Shown: piece after piece, positions 42,438-52,186 of the stretch
Layout: each line of letters opens with the position of its first letter
Numbering within the stretch: position 1 is the stretch's first letter
Virus record (IMG/VR): IMGVR_UViG_3300042691_014897
Span: 1-64,000 of that record
DNA from: a virus
Direction: 5' to 3' (one strand)
Length of the DNA stretch: 64,000 bases
Position numbers and translations under genes: made by a program
The notes under the pieces: model-generated
What the model was told of the DNA's origin: nothing
Database searches by the model: none
Seen by the model: only the letters and a program-made list of their open reading frames with translations

Positions 42438-45400
42438 TTATCCGAAAATTAGTGCTGAAACGATACCGATCTCTTCAGCTTGGAAAATTGTAATACCTGC
42501 ATTAACACCTGCCACTGAGGCCCAAATAGATCCATTATATACTTCTACCAATTGCAATGATGTATTAAATCTTATCATGCCAGTTACGGGAGATAACGGT
42601 CTGTCATTTGCTGTATCGCCTGCTGGTATTACTACACCGTTAGTTCCTGCAATTTTTACATATCCGGTACCTGATTGTGTGAATTCTGTTACAGCGCCTG
42701 AGGTTGTATTTGTAATTACATTATCTTTAATGCTAAAGTTTTCAAATACCACTGCACCAGTACCGCTGGTATTTAAGTTTATATTAGTATTACTGTTGAT
42801 CGTAGTAATCGTATTGCTGTTAATATCTAAACTTGCAGTTTGTAATCGTTGTGTAAATAATTTTACTGCATCAACAGTAACAGTTAAATTGCCGTTGGCG
42901 TAAAAATATAATGTATCGTCATTAGCACCGGGTGTAGATTCAGGTAAAATATAGGTATTTCCGTCTACATCCTTAACACCGCCCAATGATAGCCAGTAAC
43001 TGCCAGTCCAGCCTTCATACTGATTTATATCAGTATTATATCGAATCATACCAACTGCGGCTGGATCAGGTCGATCAGCAGTTGTTCCTACAGGTATTTG
43101 TACGCTTTGATCACTATTGATTATTACATTACCTGTTCCTTGCGGTGTTAGGGTAATACTTTGATCGGTGCCTGTGACAGAAATTGTAGTATCAGCTATT
43201 TCTAAACCTTCTACAATAATATTACCAGTGCCGTTAGCAGTTAATATTAAATCTGTATTAGTTGCTGTTGTACTGATAGTATTTCCGGAGATAGTAATTT
43301 GTGGTAATTGTAGGAATCCTGTTGCAGTTAAATTACCAGTAACATCTAGTGTTCCGCTGGTAGTAATATCACCGGTTTGATTAATAGTTCCGGTGATATC
43401 TACATCGCCTACAATTTGTGTTCCTTTTAGAGATGTTGTTCCTGTAGTTACTGTTAGATCACCATCAACTGTTAGATCTTGTCCTAAACTTACATCGCTA
43501 GTTGGAATCGATACAATACCAGTACCGTTGGCAGAAATTGTTAGATTGTCATTGCCTATTGTTGTTTCGATAGTATTATTATCAATTACTACGCCGTCTA
43601 TTTCTGCTCGGCTAACATAGATGTTATCCCAACGATCGCTAGGTGCTCCTAAATCATATGTTTGAGTAGTTGCTGGAATCAGGTTACTGTTGATACCGCC
43701 AACAAAATTAATAGTATCAGTATTTTGATCCCCAACGATAATATTTCCACCAATAGTTACATCGCCAGTAACATCAAGATTACCTGTAACATTAGTATTA
43801 TTTTGAAGATTAATTTCCCCGCTGGCTGCTACAATATTAACATCACCGGTTACACTTGATACTGTATTTCCGCTGATTAAAATATTTCCTGTACTAATTT
43901 CAGTTGAAGTAATAGTTGTACTATAAACTCCGTCTGTAAATGTAACACCTGCTGGAACTGTAACATTTAATGTTTGACTGTTGAACAGTACTTCACCAGT
44001 TCGTTGATTTACAAAAAACGCATCACCAACACTAAAGTTACCTTCGTTATCTACGCTAGTATGATAGAATCTAGCACCATTTAGTTCGACTACTTCGTTT
44101 GCCGCGATACGATCAGTTGGATCGTTAGTTGATAATTTGCCTGACCCTACGTAGGCAAAGTTTTGACTGATTAGGTAGCCTATGACTCCCGGACCATCAC
44201 CATAGGCACCATATGTTCCGTAAACACAAGCAGATCCAATTGAACGAATTTCAACACCAAAATCTGAATAATCAGCGAAGTTGATTAGGGTCGATGTACC
44301 GCCTGAAGTTGTTCTTAAATCTTGATAAGTGACACCGTCGTCGATAAATGTTGTTGAATTATTTGCACCGTTAAAGTGCAGTAACAGTACGGTAGATAAG
44401 TCGCCAGTGAGCGGCTGCGTTGGTACTGTAACAGAAGTGCTATATTTTGCTACTCCTTTGACAATTCTAACTTCGTCAAAGTATCCGGTACATGGTGAAC
44501 CGCCGGTCCAACCTGCACCTAATCTAAAAGGTCTTGCTGGATAGTTAGTAGAATCTGACCATGTTGTAGGAGTAACTGTGCCGTTAACTGCAATTTTTGT
44601 AACTCCGCCTATTCTGAATAATACTATATGATTAAATGTTCCAGCGGTACAGGCTACACTAGATGTTAATCTATATGCGTTGCTGACAAATAATCGTATG
44701 TTACCAGCAGTATTCATTTCAAGATATATTGCTGTGTCATTTGTAGCTGTTCGAGTGTCTAGTAATATCTGCTGTGTTCCTAATGTAGTAGGTCTCCAGA
44801 AGAATTCTATTGTAAAATCACCGGTTCCGTAGGCAAAATCTGCTTGACTAACAATATTAATAAAATCGCCTGTACCGTCTAATACTAAACTTGCAGTGCC
44901 AAATTTTTTCTGTGCTGTTGATAGTTTAGCGTTGCCCTGTGCATAAACTGTTTTACCTTCACGATCGGTAATGGTTTCAAAGCCTAGCTGACGACCATCG
45001 ATGCTAACAGTTTCCCCGTCTATATCATCAATAGTTCCGCTCGCTAGGACTGTTGTTCCATCTGTATCATAATATGTTAGAGTGTCACCTACATTCCAAC
45101 TACCTGTTTGAGTAGCTATTCTTAAACGTGTTTTTCCGTCACCGCCAAGTCCTTCTGGACTTGAATATCCATAAATTCCTTTTTCAGCAAAGTAAGTAAA
45201 ACTGTTTAACCACTCAATTCTAGCACCATTGGTTGCTACAATACACTCTTGATTGGGAGTAAAGAATGTTACTGAATGAAATAACATCGATGCTTCTCTA
45301 CTTGTTGGGTCAGAGTCTGCACCGTTAATGTATGCGCCTTTACCTGCATCGTCGCTGTCAAAACCGTATGGATCGCTTACAGATGTAGTCGATCCTTTAG

Positions 45401-46499
45401 ATATTACTGTACAATTTCTAATGTAAGGGCTTCTGCTAGTTACTGTAAATCCTGGTGCAAATTTAAAAGCGTAACCTGTATTGTCAACAGAATTAAATCT
45501 AAAATTAGCAACTGTTAAATCTTCAACGGTTGTTTCGCCGTTAAGCCAAAACGCATCTTTTGTAACGGTACCTGCGGTAGGTTGTATTGTTACTGCACGT
45601 ATACCAGACCCCCGAATAGAGACGCCGGCAGGTACTGTTAACGGAAATATTTCTGTATAAGTTCCTGGATAGATGTAAACAGTATCTCCAGCGTTGGTTA
45701 AGCTAAGTGCATATTTTAATGTTGCTACTGGATCGTGCTCGTGTTCGCCGGCATTAGTGTCGCTACCATTAGTAGCCACATAATATATATTACCTTGAGG
45801 CTGTGCTAGATCTATGCCGTTAACTATTACGTTATTTGTAGTAACAGTTTGTGCATTTACATCGTTGATCCATGCTGTTTTCCAGGCTTTTCCAAATTCG
45901 CCCGGTGTGTATTCTACCGAAGGATCGCTACCTAAATCGTATGTGTTTGTTTGATCTGGGATAATATTACTATTAATATCGGCATTAAATGTAATATTAT
46001 CAGTATCAGCATCACCAATTTGAATGTCGCCGTCTGCTGTAATATTACCGGTTACGTGAACATCACCATTAACTTGTAAATTACTATTAATATTGACTTT
46101 GCCTGTACCAACTGTATTAAAATCTAAATCTTCGTCAGTTGCAGTAACTTCGATAGTGTTTCCGCTAATCTGTAAATCGTCTAAGACTAACTTAGCTTGA
46201 TAGACAACAGGATTTGCGCCTGCTGGCTCTAAAACTATTGTTCCGTTTGTACTTGATATGGTATTGCCAACTATGCTAAATTCAGCTATGTCGGCTTGGT
46301 TGATGACTTCTAAATCTGTAGTTCTTGTGGTGCCGTTAACACCGAGGTCGTAATCGGATAGAGCGTTTGGAATCGTTTTGATGCCAACTTTGCCATTAAC
46401 AACATCTAGATAAAGCAGGTCAGTCTCAAAAGCCAGATCAACTCCGTCACGAAGCAGATTTGCCTTTAAGAGCGGACCAGAAATACGACCAATAGCCAT
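42438..46499 (-). CDS. Fibre with beta-helix and LamG-like domain, 1353 aa
   Basis: The N terminus (GRISGPLLKANLLRDGVDLAFETDLLYLDV) is shared with the next fibre. Then come repetitive VT(G/T)xLxVxGNIT-type segments and a pectate-lyase-like beta-helix (IYYVATNGSDTNAGEHEHD, YPGTYTEIFPLTVPAGVSIRG). A concanavalin/LamG-like domain follows, about nt 44.4-45.0 kb (GTASLVLDGTGDFINI, DFTIEFFWRP, YFDEVRIVKGVAKYS), then the DNEGNFSVGDAF module and a C-terminal MIRFNTSLQLVEVYNGSIW. There is no S74 domain. LamG-like domains bind sugars, so it is probably a receptor-binding fibre. A long leader with two hairpins precedes it. Confidence 0.88.
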   Translation of the reverse strand: MAIGRISGPLLKANLLRDGVDLAFETDLLYLDVVNGKVGIKTIPNALSDYDLGVNGTTRTTDLEVINQADIAEFSIVGNTISSTNGTIVLEPAGANPVVYQAKLVLDDLQISGNTIEVTATDEDLDFNTVGTGKVNINSNLQVNGDVHVTGNITADGDIQIGDADTDNITFNADINSNIIPDQTNTYDLGSDPSVEYTPGEFGKAWKTAWINDVNAQTVTTNNVIVNGIDLAQPQGNIYYVATNGSDTNAGEHEHDPVATLKYALSLTNAGDTVYIYPGTYTEIFPLTVPAGVSIRGSGIRAVTIQPTAGTVTKDAFWLNGETTVEDLTVANFRFNSVDNTGYAFKFAPGFTVTSRSPYIRNCTVISKGSTTSVSDPYGFDSDDAGKGAYINGADSDPTSREASMLFHSVTFFTPNQECIVATNGARIEWLNSFTYFAEKGIYGYSSPEGLGGDGKTRLRIATQTGSWNVGDTLTYYDTDGTTVLASGTIDDIDGETVSIDGRQLGFETITDREGKTVYAQGNAKLSTAQKKFGTASLVLDGTGDFINIVSQADFAYGTGDFTIEFFWRPTTLGTQQILLDTRTATNDTAIYLEMNTAGNIRLFVSNAYRLTSSVACTAGTFNHIVLFRIGGVTKIAVNGTVTPTTWSDSTNYPARPFRLGAGWTGGSPCTGYFDEVRIVKGVAKYSTSVTVPTQPLTGDLSTVLLLHFNGANNSTTFIDDGVTYQDLRTTSGGTSTLINFADYSDFGVEIRSIGSACVYGTYGAYGDGPGVIGYLISQNFAYVGSGKLSTNDPTDRIAANEVVELNGARFYHTSVDNEGNFSVGDAFFVNQRTGEVLFNSQTLNVTVPAGVTFTDGVYSTTITSTEISTGNILISGNTVSSVTGDVNIVAASGEINLQNNTNVTGNLDVTGDVTIGGNIIVGDQNTDTINFVGGINSNLIPATTQTYDLGAPSDRWDNIYVSRAEIDGVVIDNNTIETTIGNDNLTISANGTGIVSIPTSDVSLGQDLTVDGDLTVTTGTTSLKGTQIVGDVDITGTINQTGDITTSGTLDVTGNLTATGFLQLPQITISGNTISTTATNTDLILTANGTGNIIVEGLEIADTTISVTGTDQSITLTPQGTGNVIINSDQSVQIPVGTTADRPDPAAVGMIRYNTDINQYEGWTGSYWLSLGGVKDVDGNTYILPESTPGANDDTLYFYANGNLTVTVDAVKLFTQRLQTASLDINSNTITTINSNTNINLNTSGTGAVVFENFSIKDNVITNTTSGAVTEFTQSGTGYVKIAGTNGVVIPAGDTANDRPLSPVTGMIRFNTSLQLVEVYNGSIWASVAGVNAGITIFQAEEIGIVSALIFG

Positions 46500-46515
46500 C
46501 AGCTCTCCTCATACC

Positions 46516-46591
46516 CCGTGTTTCACGGTTAACCACCTTACGTTGCGGGTTTACCACAGTTTGATATCGCAAGAGCTTGGTCGGCTCTTTG
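46516..46591 (-). promoter_or_regulatory. Two hairpins in the 1353-aa fibre leader
   Basis: On the minus strand GCAAAGAGC pairs with GCTCTTGC (46568-46591) soon after the promoter, and CCGTG with CACGG (46516-46528) lies just before the GAGGAG ribosome site. They may stabilise the message or tune translation. Neither has a T tract, so I do not call them terminators. Confidence 0.4.
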
Positions 46592-46599
46592 CAGTAATA

Positions 46600-46606
46600 G
46601 TATTTA
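46600..46606 (-). promoter_or_regulatory. Late-type promoter CTAAATA for the 1353-aa fibre
   Basis: The minus strand reads CTAAATA in the gap between the two LamG fibre genes, about 100 bases before the 46499 ATG. It gives this fibre its own start point and an unusually long leader. Confidence 0.5.
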
Positions 46607-46620
46607 GCGGTTTGGGTATT

Positions 46621-49600
46621 TTAGCCGAGGATAATGCTGTAAAGATTGATAGTGTCTTCTATGTCTTCTAGAGATGCGGCACCTTGCGTGCCTACAGCTG
46701 ATATCCAGTCAACTCCGTCATAAACTTCCATAGTCCATGCGGCTGGATTTTGATTGTTATTTCTGATTTCACCAACTTCTGGAGATACTCTTCTTTCAGT
46801 ATTAGTTCCATAAGGTATAACTACTGCACCTGACCCCATAAATCTAACATATCCGTCTCCGGTAGATTGTATAGTCAAAGGTGTGTTTAACAAGTTTTCA
46901 ATAGTGCTGTCTTTTATAGCTGTAGAATTAACATTTAATTTTCCAGTACCAGAAACAGAAAATATTAAGTTTTCTGTTAAACTAGTATTGTTTATAGTAC
47001 TTCCAGAAATTCTAATGTTATCAACATCTACTGTAGGTGTATATAGTTTTGCTGAATCAATTGTAGCACGAACTACACTATTAATTCCAAACCTTAAAGT
47101 GTTATCATTAGCACCGATAGTTAGTTCCGGTGTAATATAGGTATCTCGTAGTTGGCTATAGAGTCCGCTTAAAGATACATTACCAGTTCTATCAAACCCT
47201 TCGTAACCGCTAAAACTATTGTTAAATCGTATTTCTCCGTTTGACGACAGTACTCTGTTAGTGTTATTTCCTGCAGGTATTTGTAGTGCTGTTACAGAAT
47301 CTATAACTAGATTTCCGCTTCCGCTAGGACTGATAACAATGCTTTTTTGTTGATTTGTAGTAGCTGGTGAAAATACATTAGAAATTGTAGTTCCGGTAAG
47401 TTTTAGATAATTATCAAGTCCTACACCACCCGTGCCGTTGGCTAACAGTTCTAGGTCGTCGTTTGTAGCTGTGACAGAAATTTCATTATTTTCAATTTTA
47501 ATGTTGGGAACTTCAAAATAACTGCTTAATCCAGAAACAATATAATTGTTAGCTATTACATTTCCTATAGTATTAAAGTCGCCTGTTTGATCAATATCGC
47601 CTGTTTGTGTTATTGTTCCTAATACATCAACATCTTTAAATGACGAATCTCCGTTTACTGTTAGTCCTGTTCCGACGGTTAATTTGTTATCAATTTCTAC
47701 ATCAGAATCTACGCTAATAATACCTGTTCCAGATGCAGTTAGCACTAGATTAGTGTCTGTTGTTAGAATAGAAATGCTGTTCGAATTAATTTCGATAACA
47801 CCGTCGACATTTAATAGGCTTGCATAAAGAGTATCCCAACGAGTCGATGATTCTCCTAGTGTTAATCCTGTCGTATTTGGAATTATGTCTTGGCTAATTT
47901 CAGAATTAAACGTAATTGTATCGCTAGAATTATTACCTAGATATAGTGTACCGTCGATAGTAAAATCACCAGTAATATCTAAGTCGCCTGTAATATTAAC
48001 ATTCGTTTCTAAAGTAGTTGTTCCACTAAAAGCAGACCAATTCACTGGACCAATTAAACTGTCAATGTTATTATCGTAAATCCTTAAATTTCCAGTCTGT
48101 ATGTATTGTGCATTTATAGTAGTGGTGCCACCGGCACCTTCAAGTACTATACTGCCCGACGGTAAAAAATCAATTGCTTCAGCATTGAATACTACATCGC
48201 CGGTTTCTTGATTAACATAGAAGATGTCTCCGACTCTATAATCGCCTTTATGATCTACACTGTCGTAATATATTTTGCCGTTGTCAATTTCTACAACTTC
48301 GTTTGCCTGTACTACTAAACTTCTATCATTTGAACTGTCAGTCCCAGATCCGATATATCCGAAGTTATGCCCAATTAAGTACCCTAGCGTATCTCGGCCT
48401 TCAGCGACAGCACCGTATGTTCCGTAAACGTTTGCAGAGTTTATACTACGCATTTCTGCGGCAAAGGCTTTATAGTCTAGACCTGTGATTCTATCAGCTA
48501 CTGCACTTGTGAGCACTATCTTTTGTATTGGAGTGCTAACGTTAGTAAACACCGTGCTAGATTCAGTTCCATCAAAGTGCATTAATATTGCTGTTGTACT
48601 GTCAACTGTTGCATATTCCGCTGTTGGAGGTGTAAATTCTCCAGTGAATATTGCATTATTTCTACTTAATCTAAATTCGTCAATATAACCGGTATAGTAT
48701 TCTGTGTCACCTGTAGTGTGTCCAAAGTTAAAAGGACCGGTTCCGTCATTGATAACTGCACCTGAAACTAGACTTACAGATGCTTTGCTTATGCCGCCAA
48801 CATATATATTCAACACATCATTGTAGCGAACAACTGCAACGTGTTGCCAGGCGCCTGTTATTAGAGTTTCGTCTTCGCTGATTATAGGATTTCCTAATTC
48901 ATCAGTAATAATATCGCCGGATTCCGATAATAGATACTCAATTCCAGTAGTTAGTTCAGTTGCAGATCCGTCGTTAAGATAAACTTTAATGCCACCCGTT
49001 GATGTTAATGTTACTTTGTATGCCTGTTCAACTGATGTCAATCCCCATTGTGAGAAAAGTGTACATTCTGTTGTAGGAAATGCTGTTGGATATAACCACG
49101 CTTCTAGACAAAAATCACCGTCGTCGAGAGAAAACTGAATATTGTCAGATCCTGTTACATAGCTAGCACCGTCTAAATATAAACTTGCTGTTTCAAACTT
49201 ATAATTTAATTGTGTTAATCTAGCAGTACCTACCGGAGTAAATGTACCTGCGGTAATTTCGCTAATTAAATCTAAGTTTCCAACATAACCATCTAAAGTT
49301 ATAATGTTACCGTCTACTGCCTCTACAATACCTGTCGCTAAAATAGTACTACCAGACTGATCGTAATATGTAAATGTATCACCTGGTGTTATCGTTCCCG
49401 TTATATCTCCAAGGGTAACTATAGTATTTCCTGATCCACCGACACCTAATGTTCCAGTTTCTAATCTAATACCAGTTTCAGCAAAGTAAGTAAATGAATT
49501 TAACCACTCAATTCTAGCACCGTTAGTAGCAACTAGGCCTTGACCACCAGGTACTATAAATGTGGTTGAAAAGAATAATGCAGTTGGTGGTAGCTGAGTT

Positions 49601-51306
49601 GTAGAATTAGCTACGCCTCCATCGATAAAGGCGCCTCCACCGGCAATGATTGGATCACCGACTGGAGATGAAAAAATAGGAATACCAGTACCGCCTACTA
49701 GAGATGTAGTAACATAAATTCTCCATTGCGTAGTATTAACCGGATCTTCAATTATGTAATCAACAATGTATAATGTTCCTGCTACGTTAATAGTCCACCC
49801 GGGTTGTACAGTAGTTTCAAAATTAATAGGTAAATTATATTTGTACCAAGCTACCCATTTTTCTCCAATCGAATTTCCTGTTGTATCCCAGATATCGTTT
49901 GTGACTATTTCTATAGCATCTGCATTTGAATAAAAACTGATAGGTTTAAGCTGACCGGTTGGAGCAAATGTCGTATCTACGGTCATCCTCCACTGTGTTG
50001 GAGATAAAGGTTCTGTTTCGATCGATACTACTGTATAATACAGTGGTTGAAGTGGATATCTATCAATAACTGCTGTTTGACCTACTAAAGAATCTACAAG
50101 AGCTTGGCTATAGAATGATTTATCTAAAGTTACACTATTACTAGTTAAAGAAACTCCTGTAGGAGCTGGCCCGGGGATTATTGATATTGGCGAACCTGGA
50201 GTTTCTTGTGTTATAACTGTTACGTTATAAATGTAAGGACTTTTTGTTGAACTAGAATAACCAGGTGCTAATTCAAAGGCATATCCAGGACTGTAAAAAT
50301 CTTTAACTGTTAAAAATTCTACAGTTGTTTCTCCGTTTAGTAAAAAACAGCTTTCAGTATTTGTTTCTAGAGTAGGTATTACTGTTACTGCTCGAATACC
50401 CGAACCTTTTACAGTTACGCCCTGTGGAATTTCTAAAGGCCACTCTTCTTGATATGTACCTGGAAATATTAATATCTCATCTCCGGCAGTTGCTTGACTA
50501 AGCGCATGTTTAATTGTTAAGAATGTATCATGTAAATGATCGCCGGTATTAGTGTCATTGCCATTTACACTAACATACCAAATTTTACCTTGGGTTAACA
50601 GTAGGTCAATGCCATTAACTATTAGATTATCTACTACTAAATTATCTGCTTTAAGATCAGTAACATGTAGTGTTTTCCATTGTTTAGAAACCGATCCTAA
50701 GTTATAGGTATCATCGATATTTGGTATAAGGTCGCTAGAAACATCAGAATTAAAGCTAACATTATCGCTGTCACTGTTACCAAAAATAATATTACCATCA
50801 TAAGTAATATCGCCGGTGGCATGCATATTCCCGTCGATATCAACTTCACTGGTATTGAAAATAACCTCGCCAGTGCCGTTAGGATTAAGATTAATATCAC
50901 TGTTACTAGTAATATTTTCGATCAGCTTGTCACTAATTCTTAAGTTGAGTGTTCCGATTCTTGTTGTTTCAACTGTTGGTGTTGATCCCGGATTCGGAGA
51001 AATGATAATCTCGTCTAAGAGATTTTGTATTTTATTGTCGGAGAGATATAAATCGGCTAGTTCTGCGCCGTTGTCTACGATTAAGTTAGTAGTTTGAAGT
51101 TTTCTATGCTCGGAAACAATGTCATTTCCGATATGTAGTTCTCTTTGGGGAGCATCGGTCGTGATACCAATACCTACCTGTTTTGTACCTTCGTCTTCGG
51201 CAACAACTGACAGATAGATTAAATCAGTTTCAAATGCTAGGTCAACGCCGTGTCTTTCTAAATTTGCTTTTAGTAGCGGCCCGCTGATTCTTCCAAGCTC
51301 ACTCAT
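46621..51306 (-). CDS. Second beta-helix and LamG-like fibre, 1561 aa
   Basis: This is paralogous to the 1353-aa fibre: the same N-terminal GRISGPLLKANLERHGVDLAFETDLIYL, beta-helix (IWYVSVNGNDTNTGDHLHD, FPGTYQEEWPLEIPQGVTVKG), LamG-like domain at about 48.6-49.2 kb (ETASLYLDGASYVTGS, YTGYIDEFRLSRNNAIF), and DHKGDYRVGDIF module. It is 208 residues longer, mostly through an insertion after the beta-helix (about nt 49.7-50.2 kb) that is absent from its neighbour. It ends in the same TINLYSIILG-type tail. The two adjacent copies look like an old duplication that has diverged, perhaps to bind different receptors. Confidence 0.88.
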   Translation of the reverse strand: MSELGRISGPLLKANLERHGVDLAFETDLIYLSVVAEDEGTKQVGIGITTDAPQRELHIGNDIVSEHRKLQTTNLIVDNGAELADLYLSDNKIQNLLDEIIISPNPGSTPTVETTRIGTLNLRISDKLIENITSNSDINLNPNGTGEVIFNTSEVDIDGNMHATGDITYDGNIIFGNSDSDNVSFNSDVSSDLIPNIDDTYNLGSVSKQWKTLHVTDLKADNLVVDNLIVNGIDLLLTQGKIWYVSVNGNDTNTGDHLHDTFLTIKHALSQATAGDEILIFPGTYQEEWPLEIPQGVTVKGSGIRAVTVIPTLETNTESCFLLNGETTVEFLTVKDFYSPGYAFELAPGYSSSTKSPYIYNVTVITQETPGSPISIIPGPAPTGVSLTSNSVTLDKSFYSQALVDSLVGQTAVIDRYPLQPLYYTVVSIETEPLSPTQWRMTVDTTFAPTGQLKPISFYSNADAIEIVTNDIWDTTGNSIGEKWVAWYKYNLPINFETTVQPGWTINVAGTLYIVDYIIEDPVNTTQWRIYVTTSLVGGTGIPIFSSPVGDPIIAGGGAFIDGGVANSTTQLPPTALFFSTTFIVPGGQGLVATNGARIEWLNSFTYFAETGIRLETGTLGVGGSGNTIVTLGDITGTITPGDTFTYYDQSGSTILATGIVEAVDGNIITLDGYVGNLDLISEITAGTFTPVGTARLTQLNYKFETASLYLDGASYVTGSDNIQFSLDDGDFCLEAWLYPTAFPTTECTLFSQWGLTSVEQAYKVTLTSTGGIKVYLNDGSATELTTGIEYLLSESGDIITDELGNPIISEDETLITGAWQHVAVVRYNDVLNIYVGGISKASVSLVSGAVINDGTGPFNFGHTTGDTEYYTGYIDEFRLSRNNAIFTGEFTPPTAEYATVDSTTAILMHFDGTESSTVFTNVSTPIQKIVLTSAVADRITGLDYKAFAAEMRSINSANVYGTYGAVAEGRDTLGYLIGHNFGYIGSGTDSSNDRSLVVQANEVVEIDNGKIYYDSVDHKGDYRVGDIFYVNQETGDVVFNAEAIDFLPSGSIVLEGAGGTTTINAQYIQTGNLRIYDNNIDSLIGPVNWSAFSGTTTLETNVNITGDLDITGDFTIDGTLYLGNNSSDTITFNSEISQDIIPNTTGLTLGESSTRWDTLYASLLNVDGVIEINSNSISILTTDTNLVLTASGTGIISVDSDVEIDNKLTVGTGLTVNGDSSFKDVDVLGTITQTGDIDQTGDFNTIGNVIANNYIVSGLSSYFEVPNIKIENNEISVTATNDDLELLANGTGGVGLDNYLKLTGTTISNVFSPATTNQQKSIVISPSGSGNLVIDSVTALQIPAGNNTNRVLSSNGEIRFNNSFSGYEGFDRTGNVSLSGLYSQLRDTYITPELTIGANDNTLRFGINSVVRATIDSAKLYTPTVDVDNIRISGSTINNTSLTENLIFSVSGTGKLNVNSTAIKDSTIENLLNTPLTIQSTGDGYVRFMGSGAVVIPYGTNTERRVSPEVGEIRNNNQNPAAWTMEVYDGVDWISAVGTQGAASLEDIEDTINLYSIILG

Positions 51307-51317
51307 CGAAAGCTCCT

Positions 51318-51869
51318 TTATTGATCAAAGCCGCGTATGATAACGATAGGTGTTAATCCAGTCGGGCTTGATGAGGTAAATTTAATATAATATTGACCGG
51401 TAGTAAACGGTCCTGGATCGCCGGCAGTAGGTGTAATATCCTCGCCTAGTAATATTTCATAGTTAGTATCCCACACTTGGAAGACATTGCCTACAATGAC
51501 GATAAGATTTAACCCGGTCCATGTTGCACCGTCTTCAACTACGGTAGGGGGTTGTACACTTAATGGACCAAATACAGCCTTAACTCCATCGCCGATATAA
51601 GTTTCTTTGGTTATTTGTGTAGCTTCTTTAAATCTAAAACTCCGCCAGGTAGCATTGCCGCCGGTCCCTTGATAGATTTCTACTTCATTACTGTCTGTAT
51701 TATATCTTATCATGCCTACGGTGGGGCTAGATGGTCTATCTGCGTCGCTGCCTTTGGGTATTAGTAAATTATTCGTAGTACGCATGACAACTGCATTGTC
51801 TGTTTCTACAGCAAGGCGATCATCGTATATTGTTCTACGATTTAGACTTAGTGTTTTCAAAAATCTCAT
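51318..51869 (-). CDS. Fibre-base or whisker-type structural protein, 183 aa
   Basis: A basic N terminus (RFLKTLSLNRRTIYDDRLAVETDNAVVM) leads into the common fibre motif KGSDADRPSSPTVGMIRYNTDSNEVEIYQG...W. A beta domain follows (ETYIGDGVKAVFGPLSVQPP, LIVIVGNVFQVWDTNYEILLG), typical of baseplate or fibre-linker proteins. There is no catalytic motif. It lies between the 101-aa beta protein (two bases away) and the 1561-aa fibre, so it belongs to the same transcription unit and could attach the fibre to the particle. Confidence 0.78.
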   Translation of the reverse strand: MRFLKTLSLNRRTIYDDRLAVETDNAVVMRTTNNLLIPKGSDADRPSSPTVGMIRYNTDSNEVEIYQGTGGNATWRSFRFKEATQITKETYIGDGVKAVFGPLSVQPPTVVEDGATWTGLNLIVIVGNVFQVWDTNYEILLGEDITPTAGDPGPFTTGQYYIKFTSSSPTGLTPIVIIRGFDQ

Positions 51870-51871
51870 TA

Positions 51872-52177
51872 TTATACCGCCAATGTACTAACTGTAGCTG
51901 ATAATCCTGTACCGTCTGCACTTGCTACTAAATTGTCTCCAGTACCTAACACCATTTTTTCTTGATCAAAACTAACTGTATCTCCGGCTGGAACAGATAG
52001 TGCATTAACGATCATAGATGTTGTCCCTACTGATCCTCCGCTTGGAACTGCATACATTGTTAATTCTCTATCTACTGTTCCAGTATTACATACAATAACC
52101 GTTGTTATCGCACGATTTCCTGATCCCGATACTAGTGTAGTGTCTGAAGTTAAAATTGCTGTATTGTATATTGCCAT
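51872..52177 (-). CDS. Small all-beta virion protein, 101 aa
   Basis: This is the third and most distant member of the small jelly-roll-like family (see 16444-16779 and 42092-42433): ITTVIVCNTGTVDRELTMYAVPSGG, then ALSVPAGDTVSFDQEKMVLGTGDNLVASAD. The pattern of a Thr/Val strand, a short hairpin and a GTGDNL(V/I) turn is kept. It is probably a decoration or adaptor subunit. It sits between the 336-aa and 183-aa structural genes, nine bases downstream of the former. Confidence 0.75.
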   Translation of the reverse strand: MAIYNTAILTSDTTLVSGSGNRAITTVIVCNTGTVDRELTMYAVPSGGSVGTTSMIVNALSVPAGDTVSFDQEKMVLGTGDNLVASADGTGLSATVSTLAV

Positions 52178-52186
52178 GTTTGTTCC

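Noticed and set aside
32508-45000. Many 60-195 aa plus-strand ORFs inside the fibre genes
   Set aside because: Pro/Val/Thr-rich antisense shadows of repetitive fibre codons; none has a ribosome site or late box.
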